A stretch of DNA of 64,000 bases from Apostichopus japonicus (taxonomy: Eukaryota > Echinodermata > Holothuroidea > Aspidochirotida > Stichopodidae): contig NC_092576.1 in assembly GCF_037975245.1 (NCBI RefSeq), positions 44,151,611 through 44,215,610 of the forward strand, written 5' to 3'. The position numbers and the translations under genes are program-made. Under the pieces are notes generated by a model. It saw only the letters and a list, made by a program, of their open reading frames with translations, made no database searches and had not been told where the DNA came from. Positions within the stretch are counted from its first letter, which is position 1, and the number at the start of each line of letters is the position of its first letter. Positions 49,734 through 60,990 of the stretch are shown here, one piece after another.

Positions 49734-49805
49734 CTTTCCCTCGAAAACTGTTTTCACTTCGTGGAAACCTTTATTTGTAAGAAAAGTTCTTAAAGACTCA
49801 GCCAT
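49734..49805 (-). CDS. First coding exon of a transposon-associated gene
   Basis: ATG at 49805; 24 codons reading MAESLRTFLTNKGFHEVKTV plus FEGK; donor GGAAAG|GTATGT in phase 0. The next exon found (48081 downward) also enters in phase 0. It lies just inside the right inverted end of the 45.2-50.25 kb element, so the subterminal repeats would act as its promoter region. Confidence 0.6.
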
Positions 49806-50253
49806 TGCTAATTTATAACCTTTACTCTAGCTTAGACATACGGTCGTCTGTCTCGTTCATGCCTAGCTGTGTGTACGGCGTGCGTACGTACAGTACAGCG
49901 AGTACCTGGCTAAGCGAAGAATGTAGTAGTATATATGTACACAAGTTGTAGCGCTCGTTGTCACTTGTTTTTTGTGCGGCGTATTTGCAAGTTTTCGGAT
50001 GACGTAGGCGCATTTCTGTTCTCTGATTGGATACATTTTTCAGTGGAATACAGAGACTGAAAATGGTAAGATGCCATGCCACATGTGATTAGCTGATTGG
50101 TTAATACAGTCAGTCCAAAACAGCGACTGAACGGTGTAACTGATAATACAGTCTAAGTAGAGTGTTTCTCAGTCTAAACTCAGTGTATAACACTGAAAAA
50201 AATTTCAGTCTCAAAGAAGACTGAATTCTTCAGTCTATCATTTTAAGAGAGTA

Positions 50254-51159
50254 CATCAGTGTTTTTAAAGTAGAAATTCTTTATTATTCCAACCTCCCCT
50301 TCCAATATTGCGACTAATCAAGCCAAGCAGTATTTCAGTCTGTCTCAACTAACTCAATGCCGATACCTTAATAATGAAACCAATCTGTGTTCTGTGAATA
50401 TACTATTTGACAGCCCTGCTAACATGTTGTTTACTTCAAAACATAAGAGGAGCATGTGCATATACCATTGCATTGTCTCTAAGATTCCTTACTACGGCAA
50501 GTTGAATTTGGCGAGCAAGAAATGAAATTATCTGGATTAACCGGTAACAGATAATGAATCATATCCAATTAATATCTTCAAGTCTAGCTCATTATCGTCT
50601 CAACATTATATATGTATTGCTTAGCTCTGTGTAAAACCAATACTCCGACCAATGGAAAGGAACTATATATGTTACCTATACGTACCTCTAATCTAATAAG
50701 CATAATGAATGCATATTGACCGAACTGTTGCTATTTCTGTTTTCATGTAAATAGTTTTCTTTACACTCGTTTGTTTTCTGTATCTTTTTATTGACTGGTG
50801 AAAAGAGGCTCTTTGGAATCTTTCATTAATCTTTTAAACAATGTAACGGATATAGCGGACATAACAACGTAATGTACATGTAGGCTATATAATGTAAATA
50901 TTGATGAACTTTATATAGTTTATATTGTATCGAACAACCCGTTCTTGTGTAAACCTCTCCGCTGCTACAGCATTGAAAATTATTACGCCCGGAAAAAGAC
51001 GGCAAAACGGGAAGCTCATTGAAGGGAAATCTTGATAACTCGCGGGAAATCTCACACGCAGGGGAAAAAAAATAAGGTGGAAACAAGGTTAGAGAAAAAG
51101 CCAAAGAGGAAATAGAATATAAAAAAGACGATAAATAAAAAAAAAACAGAAAAACTTAC
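50254..51159. other. Noncoding interval
   Basis: AT-rich DNA between two inverted-repeat elements. A GAG|GTACGT donor-like site at about 50684 (-) lacks a convincing acceptor. Confidence 0.35.
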
Positions 51160-51336
51160 TAGTGTCTGGGACCCAAAATAGACGGGGGGCGAAGGTCGAT
51201 TCGCCCTACGAAGTTGAAAAATCGGCCCAGAAAAGAAATCACGAGCGCTAAATAAAAATGCAAATACCACTAAAATCGCCCTCCACATGTACTGCTCAGT
51301 ACAGTTAACGGGCGCCGCACATTTGGAAGATGACAT
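51160..51336 (-). CDS. Possible first exon encoding a signal-anchor membrane segment
   Basis: ATG at 51336 opens 59 codons to a consensus donor ACTA|GTAAGT in phase 0. The protein has a short N-terminus, a hydrophobic stretch (WRAILVVFAFLFSARDFF) and a basic/proline-rich tail (RRANRPSPPVYFGSQTL), as in type II membrane proteins. An in-frame ATG nine bases upstream comes from the neighbouring transposon end. No next exon was tied to it by phase, so membership of the 12-44 kb gene is speculative. Confidence 0.35.
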
Positions 51337-51641
51337 ATAGGCCATCAGCTGAAGGTCGAAATTCGCTTGTTTCGTTCCAGCAACTGCGGGTCTAAAATTT
51401 CTCTACAGCATTGAATACATAAATTAACTAAGATTAATGATCCAAAAGTTCTCCATGTACTTTTCTGCAGTTTTTTTGCAATTCCGCTCGAAAGATCGAA
51501 CTATATTTTTTATTGCGTATGTTAAGAAACCTGCCGTTTTACGTTCAAAAGTTGTGCGCCAGTGAGATATCTGTACCATGTGATATGAATTGTCCAATGA
51601 GCCATGAGTTCTGTGTGCAATCTTTGTAGAAAATAACAAAC

Positions 51642-52122
51642 ATGGCGGCTCCCACGGGCGCTAGTCAGTCTCCGACACACGGAAATCTACAGTGCTCAGT
51701 GCACATTGAATCTGTAAAATTTGAAGCATTCAAGGCACTGACGAATAAACGATGGAATAAAGTTACTTCCTGCGCTAAAGATTGGCTTAATCTCAGCGGC
51801 GGAGACGGTGATATCGCCGTACTACTGATTACTCCATGGCCTACTACGATCAAGCGTGTGTTCAACAGCATAGTATGATGGGGTTCCACGATAAGTGTTA
51901 CAGGCGGTTCATTGATAGCAAGCACATTGCTGCAAGAAAACGGACAGTTCCAGAGGAGACCCCATATGATTTTAAACGAAGAATTGACGGAAAAGATCGA
52001 GGAAACCAAGCAGAAGCTCTGGTGTATTGCCTGTTCAATTTATTATATGTGGGAAAAGAAACAATACATTACTAGGCGTTGCAAACGGGACAAGCTGCAG
52101 CAGGCAGAGACTTTCGATGGAG
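51642..52122 (+). pseudogene. Transposon-associated gene, exon 1 (frameshifted)
   Basis: Starts ATGGCGGCTCCCACGG and reads TNKRWNKVTSCAKDWL, then in a second frame GFHDKCYRRFIDSKHIAARK, then in a third KLQQAETFDG to the donor GGAG|GTAAGC. At least two frame changes break it. The pattern HxxCYRRF...K and KLQQAETF is familiar from repetitive marine-invertebrate genes (memory). Function unknown. Confidence 0.65.
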
Positions 52123-52799
52123 GTAAGCCTAAGCATACTACACGACTCTACTTGTACTTCTGTGGCATAGTTGAAGTGTTAAGAGAAGTTGCATAATGCA
52201 AGATCAGTAGCTCTTAAGGGATAGAATCCAAGACAAAGGGCACAGTGTTGGACCTGAACATAATATAATTACTTAGTGGCATGGTCATCTGATTTGTTTT
52301 GTTATAAGGTGGTAGGAACGGAAATTTGTATCAAATTCTCCATCTGGGGCACTAGCCTAAGTGTTAAATACAGGCTTCATAGTTTTCTTACTGTGGCCCT
52401 TTATTTGAATGATAGAGATATTATATTAGTTAGAAAAATAAGTGTAACAAAGGTGCAATAAGGTTAGGTTTGCAAGGTCTTATGGTCAGCCTGTCTAGCT
52501 TTACCAAAATGAACAAGTATCTGTCTCCTTTATTATTAGTAACAGATATAATCTACCATTGTATAATTTAAACCATAACATTAAGAGATAATATACTGTA
52601 CTGTCAAAAAAAGCCTGTTTTAATTCTTTTTTGCATGACACTGGTTTGCAAAATTTGAATGTGTCTTTGTTTGTCCATAGAAGATGAGCAGATCACATGG
52701 TATATAAATAAAATTGTCTTAGTTCTTATTTGTTCAAACTTACATTTTGATCAACAGAAAATGCAAAACAATTTGCTTTTTTTATGTCATTTTATTAAG

Positions 52800-52956
52800 G
52801 TATTGCTTCGACAAGCAGCAGAGCGGAAAAAAGATGAGCCCAGATTTTATGAATATTAGAGGAAAAGACCGTGTTGCCATTGAAGTGAGGTACCACTCTC
52901 TATGTTGAAGAAACTAGATACAATTCTTGACAAGGAAGACATACAGATCTTGAAAG
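52800..52956 (+). pseudogene. Transposon-associated gene, exon 2 (frameshifted)
   Basis: The acceptor is TTTTATTAAG and the donor TTGAAAG|GTAAAG. One frame reads VLLRQAAERKKDEPRF, then another reads NIRGKDRVAIEVRYHSLC before TGA. The second phrase matches the family's conserved IRGKD..AIEVRYH block, so a frameshift lies between. Confidence 0.65.
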
Positions 52957-53227
52957 GTAAAGTACTCTCTTCAATGTGTGGTTCATTGAGTGTTCAGGGG
53001 TGGATCTAGGACTTTTGGAATATGGGGGTCCTCCCCCAAGGAAAATTAAAAAATTCTCTAAACACTTTGAGATGCAATATCAGGTTAATCTTTCCATTGA
53101 AATTATTAAAGAAATTTGCAACATATTTCTAGCTGAATTGTAATTATATTGGTACCCCATCATAAAATGTGAGACTCAAAAATATCCAATTTCATGGTAC
53201 AAGGTGTTCTGTTCATCTCCTCCTCAG

Positions 53228-53592
53228 AGCAGAGTTTACCACCAACAAAAGATGCTCTGATCCAGCATGTTAAGCGCTGCACCAACCAGGCTGCTATTCA
53301 CAGTAGGGCATTGCAGCCAAGGATTGATGCACTCTCACCAGAGGGACATGGATGTAAACTTGAAAATGATGACCTTATAATCACTTGGATGACGAAGCCA
53401 CCTGACCCAGATGTTTTGCTTCAGTGTGTCAGCAGTAGCTGTAGAGTCGGCAAATGTCTTAAAGGAAGATGTTCCTGAATGAATGCACAACTACCGTGTA
53501 CAGACCTATGTAAATATAGAAATTGCAGTAACTTCCAAGAAGATGTTGAGATTGTTGATGCAGGGGAAGATGATTTGGAGGATGAACTGTGA
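53228..53592 (+). pseudogene. Transposon-associated gene, last exon with premature stop
   Basis: The acceptor is TCTCCTCCTCAG. It reads LPPTKDALIQHVKRCTNQAA, later LIITWMTKPPDPDVLLQCVS and CRVGKCLKGRCS, then TGA at 53476-53478, then in the same frame CTDLCKYRNCSNFQEDVEI and an acidic tail to TGA at 53590-53592. The Cys pattern (C..GKC..RC ... CT.LC....NC) resembles a CXC-type zinc-binding end. The TGA falls where a Cys is expected. Confidence 0.75.
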
Positions 53593-55460
53593 TGGTGTTA
53601 AATCTCGATATCTTAGTCTGAAATTTTAATCAAGTTTGAAGTTTGTGAAGAGGGTTAACTTTTTCAAAGTCATGTTGTCATTATTTTGTTCCCCAGAGTT
53701 TAAAGGAACCAGTAAACATGATCTTATTCATATATTCATTTTAGCTATTAGTAGTTTTACGTAGATTACCCTACCTACCAGACACCTTTGATAAATATCC
53801 ACATTTTCTTCAAATCACACTTTTTTTTTAGAGGGGATGGGAGGGGGGAGGATGGTGTTATGGGCATGCTTTACCTCTTGCATATTCACAACTACATTTA
53901 CTGATGACGATGACGCAAATACCGCGTCCTGAAACCAGTCAAAGGTTTATATACTGTTGTTGGGGAACCATCGCCCCTGACCCTGTTCCAATATCATGGT
54001 TCTTTATTGTTTGCCGTAACATTTCGTTACCTGTTTTATTCATATTGTTAATATGTTCTGTGCATCTGTTCAAGTTTTGACTGAAGGATGTTCAAGTCTT
54101 TAGTGACTTTTATTTCATCTAATTATCTTCACCTCAACTATGGAATAGACTTTCCCTTTTCCATACCATATCTGACTTCCATGCAGTGAATTGAAGTGGA
54201 TACTGTTAAGACTAGTACAACTGTCCATGGATGAGCTTTTAATCACTTATTAATTCCGCGCCGCGCCTTTTGATGAAGAACCTGTATCTTGAATCATTGC
54301 AAAGGGCCAGCTCTACTACACCATTGAGTGTATCGACCCAGTCTTAATAGATACATTATTTCTTTATATCTGGGGCTTAAGTTAACTGTCTTCGTTATTC
54401 ACTTATTTGTACCATTCACCTTTATTATTCATATTATTTGTAGAATATAGAACTATTATTATTCAAAATACCATTCGAAACCTTGTCGATCTTTTCTTTT
54501 ATGTGTTAACTCCCTTGACAACTCTTTTTGCAGGAATACGAATTATAAACATGTCGTTTCAATAACAAGGAGAAAGTACCTAGTTTTGCAGGAGATTGTA
54601 GAAAGAGTACTAAGGTAAAGGATAAATACCGACTATAACTTTATTTCACATCTACGATATGCCATGACGTCTTAGTGTGCCAACTTATATATTGATTTAT
54701 ACAAAAGAAATAGCTCACTGGTCTTGGGGCATTGGTACATCTCATTGTAACTAGGGATTTAGCTACATGTAAAGTAGAGGGGGAGGGGGTTGCATTTGTA
54801 AAACAGTTTGGATGGGGAGTGTAACAATTATGGAGAGGAACTTTTCATTATATGTGTATATTTACGCATACATGCACAGACGAAATGCATTCATAACATA
54901 GGGGGAAAATCTAAAAATATTTGATTTATTACAAAGCATTATATCTGAGTTTATTAAAAGTGGTACATTTTTATAATTAAAACCCTTAAGTTATAATGTG
55001 CAAAAATTGTATTTCATATTTCAAAGTTGAAAATGTGATTTTTTACCATTTTGGCGAAAATGGAGGGGGGGGGCACAACTTGTAATGCCTGAAAACAACC
55101 CTCACTGACCTTTAGACCAGAATCCTCTTCCACCATTCTTGTAACCCTGACCCAACTATTATACAAAAAAAATATATCAGTCGTAATTTAACAAGAAAAG
55201 AGTGGTATGTATGCACCACTGTACCAAATCTAACGTTAGCACATGTGTTCCTAATACATAGCATCGTAGCACGTAATGTCTACATAACATACCCAATTTC
55301 AAGGGTTTCTTACAAAAATACTGCAGGAAATTTTTTGGAGAACTTTTGATATAATGTTTGTGATGCATTAAACTACCCCAAAATGCATTAAAAATCTAGA
55401 CCCGGTGTTGCTGGAACGAAACTGATTTTACAGCCACATTTTGAGCTTCAGCTGATGGCC

Positions 55461-56042
55461 TAATAATACTGTGAAATAAATCACTGAAAAAAACTCTGAC
55501 TGCCGATCTTTTTGTTATAATACATATAACAGCTTGGTTTGTACGTTCGCTCAGACACCACCTAGCTAGCTAAAAAAATATCGCTTCGTCGCGTGATAAT
55601 TTTCGCACACCCGTGTATTTGTATTTTTTTTCTCCCAGCTAGGTGTTATGTATCACGGTACTGTGGAAAGAGTGAGCTAATTATATTAACAGCTGCTGCG
55701 ATGTTTTCCTAATGTACCTAAAAGGCAGGAGGGGAAAGTTTTGCGTCGTAGTAACTACCATGCAGTCTACCTCGTTACAAAACATCGCGAAATGTCCGAC
55801 TACTTTTTAATAGGAAAGTCGGGAAACTATTATCTTAACACACTGTAGCATACGCAAACTGGAGCCTATACCGCAACTTTCTCAGGATTTTCAAAAAGTT
55901 CCCAACATTATTGCAACGATATTTTCATTAGTTTTCCATGATTTTCAATATATTAGTATCATTAGAGTAGTCTAGTGCTGTAGCTGCTGAATATTATTCC
56001 AGATTAAAACTGACCATTGTGTACATTTTATGAACAGTACGC
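55461..56042. other. Noncoding interval
   Basis: No gene or repeat boundary seen. Confidence 0.35.
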
Positions 56043-56140
56043 AGGGGCGTATCCAGGATTTTCTAACCAGGGGGGAGCGAATTACTATCTAAGCGGAGCG
56101 CCACCTTCAGTTGGCGCGCAGCGTGCAAGAAAATGTCTGC
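56043..56140. mobile_element. hAT-type element left end with the GCGCC hairpin module
   Basis: Begins CAGGGGCGTATCCAGGA, a typical hAT nonautonomous end, followed by a G-run and the TCTAAGCGGAGCGCCA...TTGGCGCG module (56087-56130). The right end was not fixed; a candidate GGATACGCGCCTG lies at about 58896 without a matching 8-bp duplication. Confidence 0.55.
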
Positions 56141-56834
56141 TTGATACCCCTCAGATCACCGGAAATGGCACTTCTCGGGCTTGAAATGACCAACCAGATG
56201 TACACTTTTTGCCTGAGAACCAAGTATTTCCCAATAGTTTTTTCATCCATAACCTTTTTGAAGATTGTCACCAGTCACACATCATGTTCGACCTCATCGC
56301 ATCTCCTGTGGATCATTTGCTTTTTGTAGGTGATTCTACGTCGCGGCTACAATACCCCGTCAGCCCCACTTTTCAAGGTTTTAAGCCCATTATTTGTTCA
56401 GAATTTGAAAATTCACAATTCTTGTGAATAAATTCACTTCAAAACATACCCATAATGTTGCACAAAGTTTCATCTATGGACAACCAATATAGAAAAACCT
56501 CCTTCAACCCCTAACAGACCGGTCAAAATTGCACGAGTGGAGGGTAGTATGATGAAGAATGGTGGTCAGGGAACTTTCGAAAATTCAGACACAGTTAATT
56601 TATTGGTGTATAAATATTAAAACCTCTTCTAACGGCTATAAAACTTCGTTGAAGGAATTGAAATACCAGATATTTCCGAAACCGAACACTACACACATCT
56701 ACAGTTTGGAGGCTGTTCATCATTTTCATGCTAATTGATATGATGTAATATCTGCTGTTTGCTTTAAAAATTCGAATAATTGAAATGAGGCTGAAATAAA
56801 TAACTATTATCTGTTTATTATGCAATGCTCCACC

Positions 56835-57290
56835 AGTGGCGTAGCGATGAGCCTGGGGGTGGGCTCCTGGCCCAAAGGGGCCCCCTATCAGGAGGTCCAA
56901 GCAAGGGGCGTCCGCAGAATGTTTACAAGGTCACACACTACTTGATACGATCTAAGCGGAGCGCCACCATCGGTTGGCGCGGAGCGTAACATGATTTTTT
57001 TTTTGCCCAAAAAAAATACACCTAGATCGTCGGAAAAGACATTTCCCGTTCAAGTTGCATTTACATCGGTTATTTTGAGTTCTCATGTCTTAAGATTTTG
57101 ACTTTTAATAATTTCAGTGATGCATCATGGGTACGTATGCAATGAACAAAACTAGAGAACTGTAAGTGTTGGTTGGGTGAAATCATTGAAATGTCAAATG
57201 CTTAACTTTCTTTTCAAATTTGTGATTTTCCAGGGGGGTGGGCAAGCCCACCCCCTACTGTATGGAGTATAACGGAGGCTGCTGTACAAA
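56835..57290. mobile_element. hAT-type element fragment with the GCGCC hairpin module
   Basis: Starts near CAGTGGCGTAGCGATGAGCC, has G-runs, and carries the TCTAAGCGGAGCGCCA...GGTTGGCGCG module at 56950-56990. It ends with a run of GGGGTGGGCAAGCCCACCCC near 57235-57255. Boundaries are uncertain. Confidence 0.5.
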
Positions 57291-60120
57291 TACAGTAATC
57301 AAACCTAAGCATAGGTCTAATTTCGGCTGAAACTTTGTCTCCATCTAATCCTAACTTCCTATGCTTTTCTACTTTAATACCAGATACACCGATTATCGTT
57401 ATTCTTACATTTTATTACTATATTTATATCCTTCTCTTTCAAATGAACGCAGTTTCAAGTCTGTTGAGTGTTGGGTTATTGTTTTAGATTTTTTCAAAAA
57501 ATCATATGTCCCGATGTTGTACTCAGTACAACATTGGCTGCAATTGGGTTTTAAATTATATACTTTGTTTTCATTATAATAATAAATAACACAAATATAG
57601 CTCGATACAGACATTAATACCCAAACAGCCCATGATCATGATGTCCGTATTCCGTATCACGTGAAAATATGTATATTGTCTTGGTCAGTCTTACATGAGT
57701 TTTTCTTTCCCAGTAAAACGGGCCCTCCCTATCCAAAGAGGTATCCTTTTTCTGTGCATCAGTATGGCGGGGCCACCTTTTGGTCGGGGCCACCGGCTCA
57801 GCACGGTCCGTAGGAGTTACGCTACTTTGCCCCACATTATTTTCATTTCGAAAGACGCACATTTTCAAGTTCATTACACACTGAAGGCTTCGATTCTCTA
57901 TCTGCCTTCAGTTTAGGGAAGATCTTGGGATTTTCATCCCTAGATATCGCTAGATATTGCTAGATATCCATACAGTACAGTGCCCTTGGGATTTCTTGGA
58001 TTTTTTCGGGACCTGATCTTGGGAAATTGCAAGTCGGGAGTGGTCACACTCCATGTAGGTCAGTGCACGACCTCTAATACACAACCCGATCACTTGTTAT
58101 CGATGAAGTGGTGTGTTGCCGAATTTGTCAAGGTCTTGGTACTATGGGCGAAGGTTATTAATTAAGTTTCGTAACTCATCGGGAAGCGATTAGTGGAGTG
58201 GGGCGTAGGGTTGTGGGCGGGCGTTTTCATGCAGATGGGAACAATCTCAAGAAGTGATGGGTGGGTCCGCCCCCCCCCCTGCCCCGCTCATGATACGCCC
58301 TGGATCCACTACATGATATTCACAGGAGACGTGCTCAATTCTCCAATCGCATGCGGAATTTATGTGTCGATTCATTGTAAGAGTTACGGTACTAGGTTTG
58401 GGGTAACGATTATCATTCAGGTCGGACTGTATAACATTTTATCTCTGGATGGCAGTGTTGCATCGAAGGACATAGGTCATAGGTCTAGTGCAGTTCGCAT
58501 ATAGATCCTGGTCTAATACCGAAATGCGTCATGTTTCCCAACGACTCGGTCGAGTTCGAGACCAGCCACAGTTGGTTTCATCATGGAGGTCTGTTTTTAC
58601 CCCCATGGTTTCATAGCACAATTGTACAATTGATTAAGGCGTCCATACACACACACCCGTTACGATAGACCATATGTAATTATGTAATTATGACTGTTCC
58701 TCTTCTCTTCCCGGTGTCTTGTCGTTAATCTTCTACTCCCTCCTTTCTCCTTTTTCTCTCTTTCCTCTTTTTCTTTTCCCTTCCTTCCTCCTCTTCCCCC
58801 CCCCCCTCTTTTCCCCTTTTTTCTTCTCTTTTTTTTCTCTCCTCTATTTCTTACCCGGGGGCGCGGGCCCCCAACGCCCACCTGGATACGCGCCTGGTAC
58901 GTAACTTTTTAATAATGGGTCGCCATGATTAAAAGAATCAAGTAGGGTGAAAACGACAGGCTAGGCATGGTCCTACCACGGGCCCTAAGGCAAGCCCATG
59001 AACCCCATCTATAACTGTGTCGCGCTGCGTGCAGACTGACGCCTTCGGCGTTAGTATAGTATCACCCACAAAGTTCAGTGATTTTTTTTAACCCCAGGCT
59101 CATCCCTGTATATGGATGAAATTAACAGAATAAAGGCATAGTCTGCCTATACTTAACAAGATACACAGTAGGCAATTTTACAGTACATAACATAGACACT
59201 GTGTTAGACCAAAACTGAGCCTCGATCCTGTGATCAAAATGGAAAACTTTTTAGTTGGCTTCAAGGGTGCATGTGGGGGATCAGATAAGGGGAAAGAGAA
59301 GCAGAAGAAGGGGGAACATGTGGTGAATAAGGAGTCCACTATCAAACGTTATTATTTGGGTGTTGAAATAAAGAGAGTGTATTGGTGTAACACCTTGAAA
59401 ATGTATTACCTTTGTTTTTAGTCTTAGTCAATGGTAGGTCTACTTTTTATAGTAATTAATTTTACCGATAAAATGTTGTAAAATTTAATCAATTTGTAGC
59501 TACAATTTATACAGGACAACCAGCCCTCGCAACACCAAAAAAAGCCCCCGTCATCAGTAAAACAGCCCTCGTAAAAAAATTTGCTTGTGCTGAAAAGAAC
59601 CCTCGTCACCCAAAAAATATTTTGAGCCCTGCAGTTTGCGATGTTTGTTTATATTACATAATGATAATTGATGTGGTACAATGTGACAGCCGGGGTATAG
59701 ATTTATAATAAATTATGATCAGAGTGGTTTGATTACGTGAGATGAGACTACTTTGAGTATTGTCAAGGTAAGAACTCAAGAAACTGACACACTATAACAG
59801 TTTGTTTTAAAAATTATATTTATTAGCTTTTTAAGTTCATATTAGCACTGGTCTTCAACGATCGCAAGTTGTTTTAATCGCCAAAAAGGTACACCAAATG
59901 GCGCAAATTGCATCCTCATTTGTAAAAAATCTCTAGCTTCTGATTGGGGTACATCCCCCCCCCCTCCGACACCCACCTGCGGCGCGATGGCTGCTTCGCA
60001 GCCATATGGTTCGCGGGAAATGATACCTTTCTTGCCGGGAAAAAAAACATTTTTAACAGCCCTCTATTAATTTAGGTTTATTTTTTTCATAAAAGGGGTC
60101 TCCCTGTTTAGATCACATCA
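57291..60120. other. Noncoding interval with repeat debris and a pyrimidine tract
   Basis: Holds a CT-rich tract (about 58725-58850) and short C-runs at 58270 and 59950. No exon, RNA gene or complete element could be supported. The small open frames show no recognisable family. Confidence 0.35.
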
Positions 60121-60129
60121 GTGAAAGCA

Positions 60130-60990
60130 GTGTGGTGTGACAAACAATAAATGCTCTCCTGAAATGACCATTGACCTCAACAACAGGCTTATTGCACTAA
60201 ATTTGATAGATACATCAACATACTAAATATGACATTTGTCCTTTTTGAAATGTTGTGTAAAACTTGGTTCTTACAATTTGATCCCTGGTGAGCTCAAACG
60301 ACGATTGACCTCCGCCCACAACATTAGGCTTCTTGTACTCAATGTGGTACAATAATACCATATATGCGATCTGTCCAAGTTTCCCTTGCGATATTATGAA
60401 TAGGAAGGTGCGTTTGTGTATAGAGCCAGGTAAGAGGGCAGTGAAGAAATTGTTTGGAATTTGCTGACTTCAAATGACCTTTGACCTCCATCAAAATCAA
60501 TAATAGGCTCCGAAATTAAATTTGATACCATACAGGTACAAACTAAATATGAGATTTGCCCAAGTTTCCCTTCTTGCTATATCATGTTTACAGGGCTTTC
60601 GCAATTTGAACTGTTGACTCCAAATGACCTTTGAGGTCAACTAAAAGCAATATTAGGCCCTCTTAAATTTGATATGATTCATCTACAAACCAAAATATGA
60701 GTATGCTCCTGCTCACCTTCTTGAGATATCGTGTTTACAAGGTTCCTACAATTTGACCCAATGACCTTTGACCTCTTTGTACTTAATGTGGTTCATTTAC
60801 ATACTATATATGAGATCTGTTCGAGCTTACCTTCTTGAGATATCGTGTTTACAATGTTTTCACAGTTTGACCCCTGGTGACCACTAATGACATTTGACCT
60901 TCCAAAAAAAAAAACAATAGGCTTCTTGTACTACAGTGGTTCTTCTTTTTCTTTTCAGATATCGTGTTTACAAGATATCGTGTTTACAAG
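60130..60990. repeat. Degenerate tandem array, about 140-170 bp, five to six copies
   Basis: Recurring blocks are TTCTTGAGATATCGTGTTTA, ACAATTTGACCCCTGGTGA and AATGACCTTTGACCT. Two copies keep a perfect TGACCTTTGACCT (60475-60487 and 60762-60774), the direct-repeat-1 nuclear receptor site. No coding content. Confidence 0.85.

Larger units (their letters stand above)
45205..50253. mobile_element. 5-kb DNA element with inverted ends and palindromic subterminal repeats
   Basis: The left end TACTCTCTTAAAATGAGAGA matches the inverse of the right end (TCTATCATTTTAAGAGAGTA). Both ends are followed inward by many CAGTCTAA/AGACTGAA motifs (45222-45500 and 50045-50230), including the palindromes at 45222-45239 and 45244-45259. 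The interior contains two gene exons, a 103-bp MITE and a tandem array. The target duplication is unclear (possibly T/A or TA), and I cannot place the superfamily. Confidence 0.7.
51340..55460. mobile_element. DNA element with about 95-bp terminal inverted repeats and a broken gene
   Basis: The left end GGCCATCAGCTGAAG is the exact inverse of the right end CTTCAGCTGATGGCC. Homology continues through GTTTCGTTCCAGCAAC and GGGTCTA (left to about 51414, right from about 55372). The flanks suggest at most a TA duplication. A plus-strand gene inside is split into exons and carries stops and frameshifts. Confidence 0.8.

Noticed and set aside
58660-58904. Arg/Lys/Gly-rich minus-strand and Phe/Leu/Ser-rich plus-strand frames
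   Set aside because: Both are readings of one CT-rich tract.
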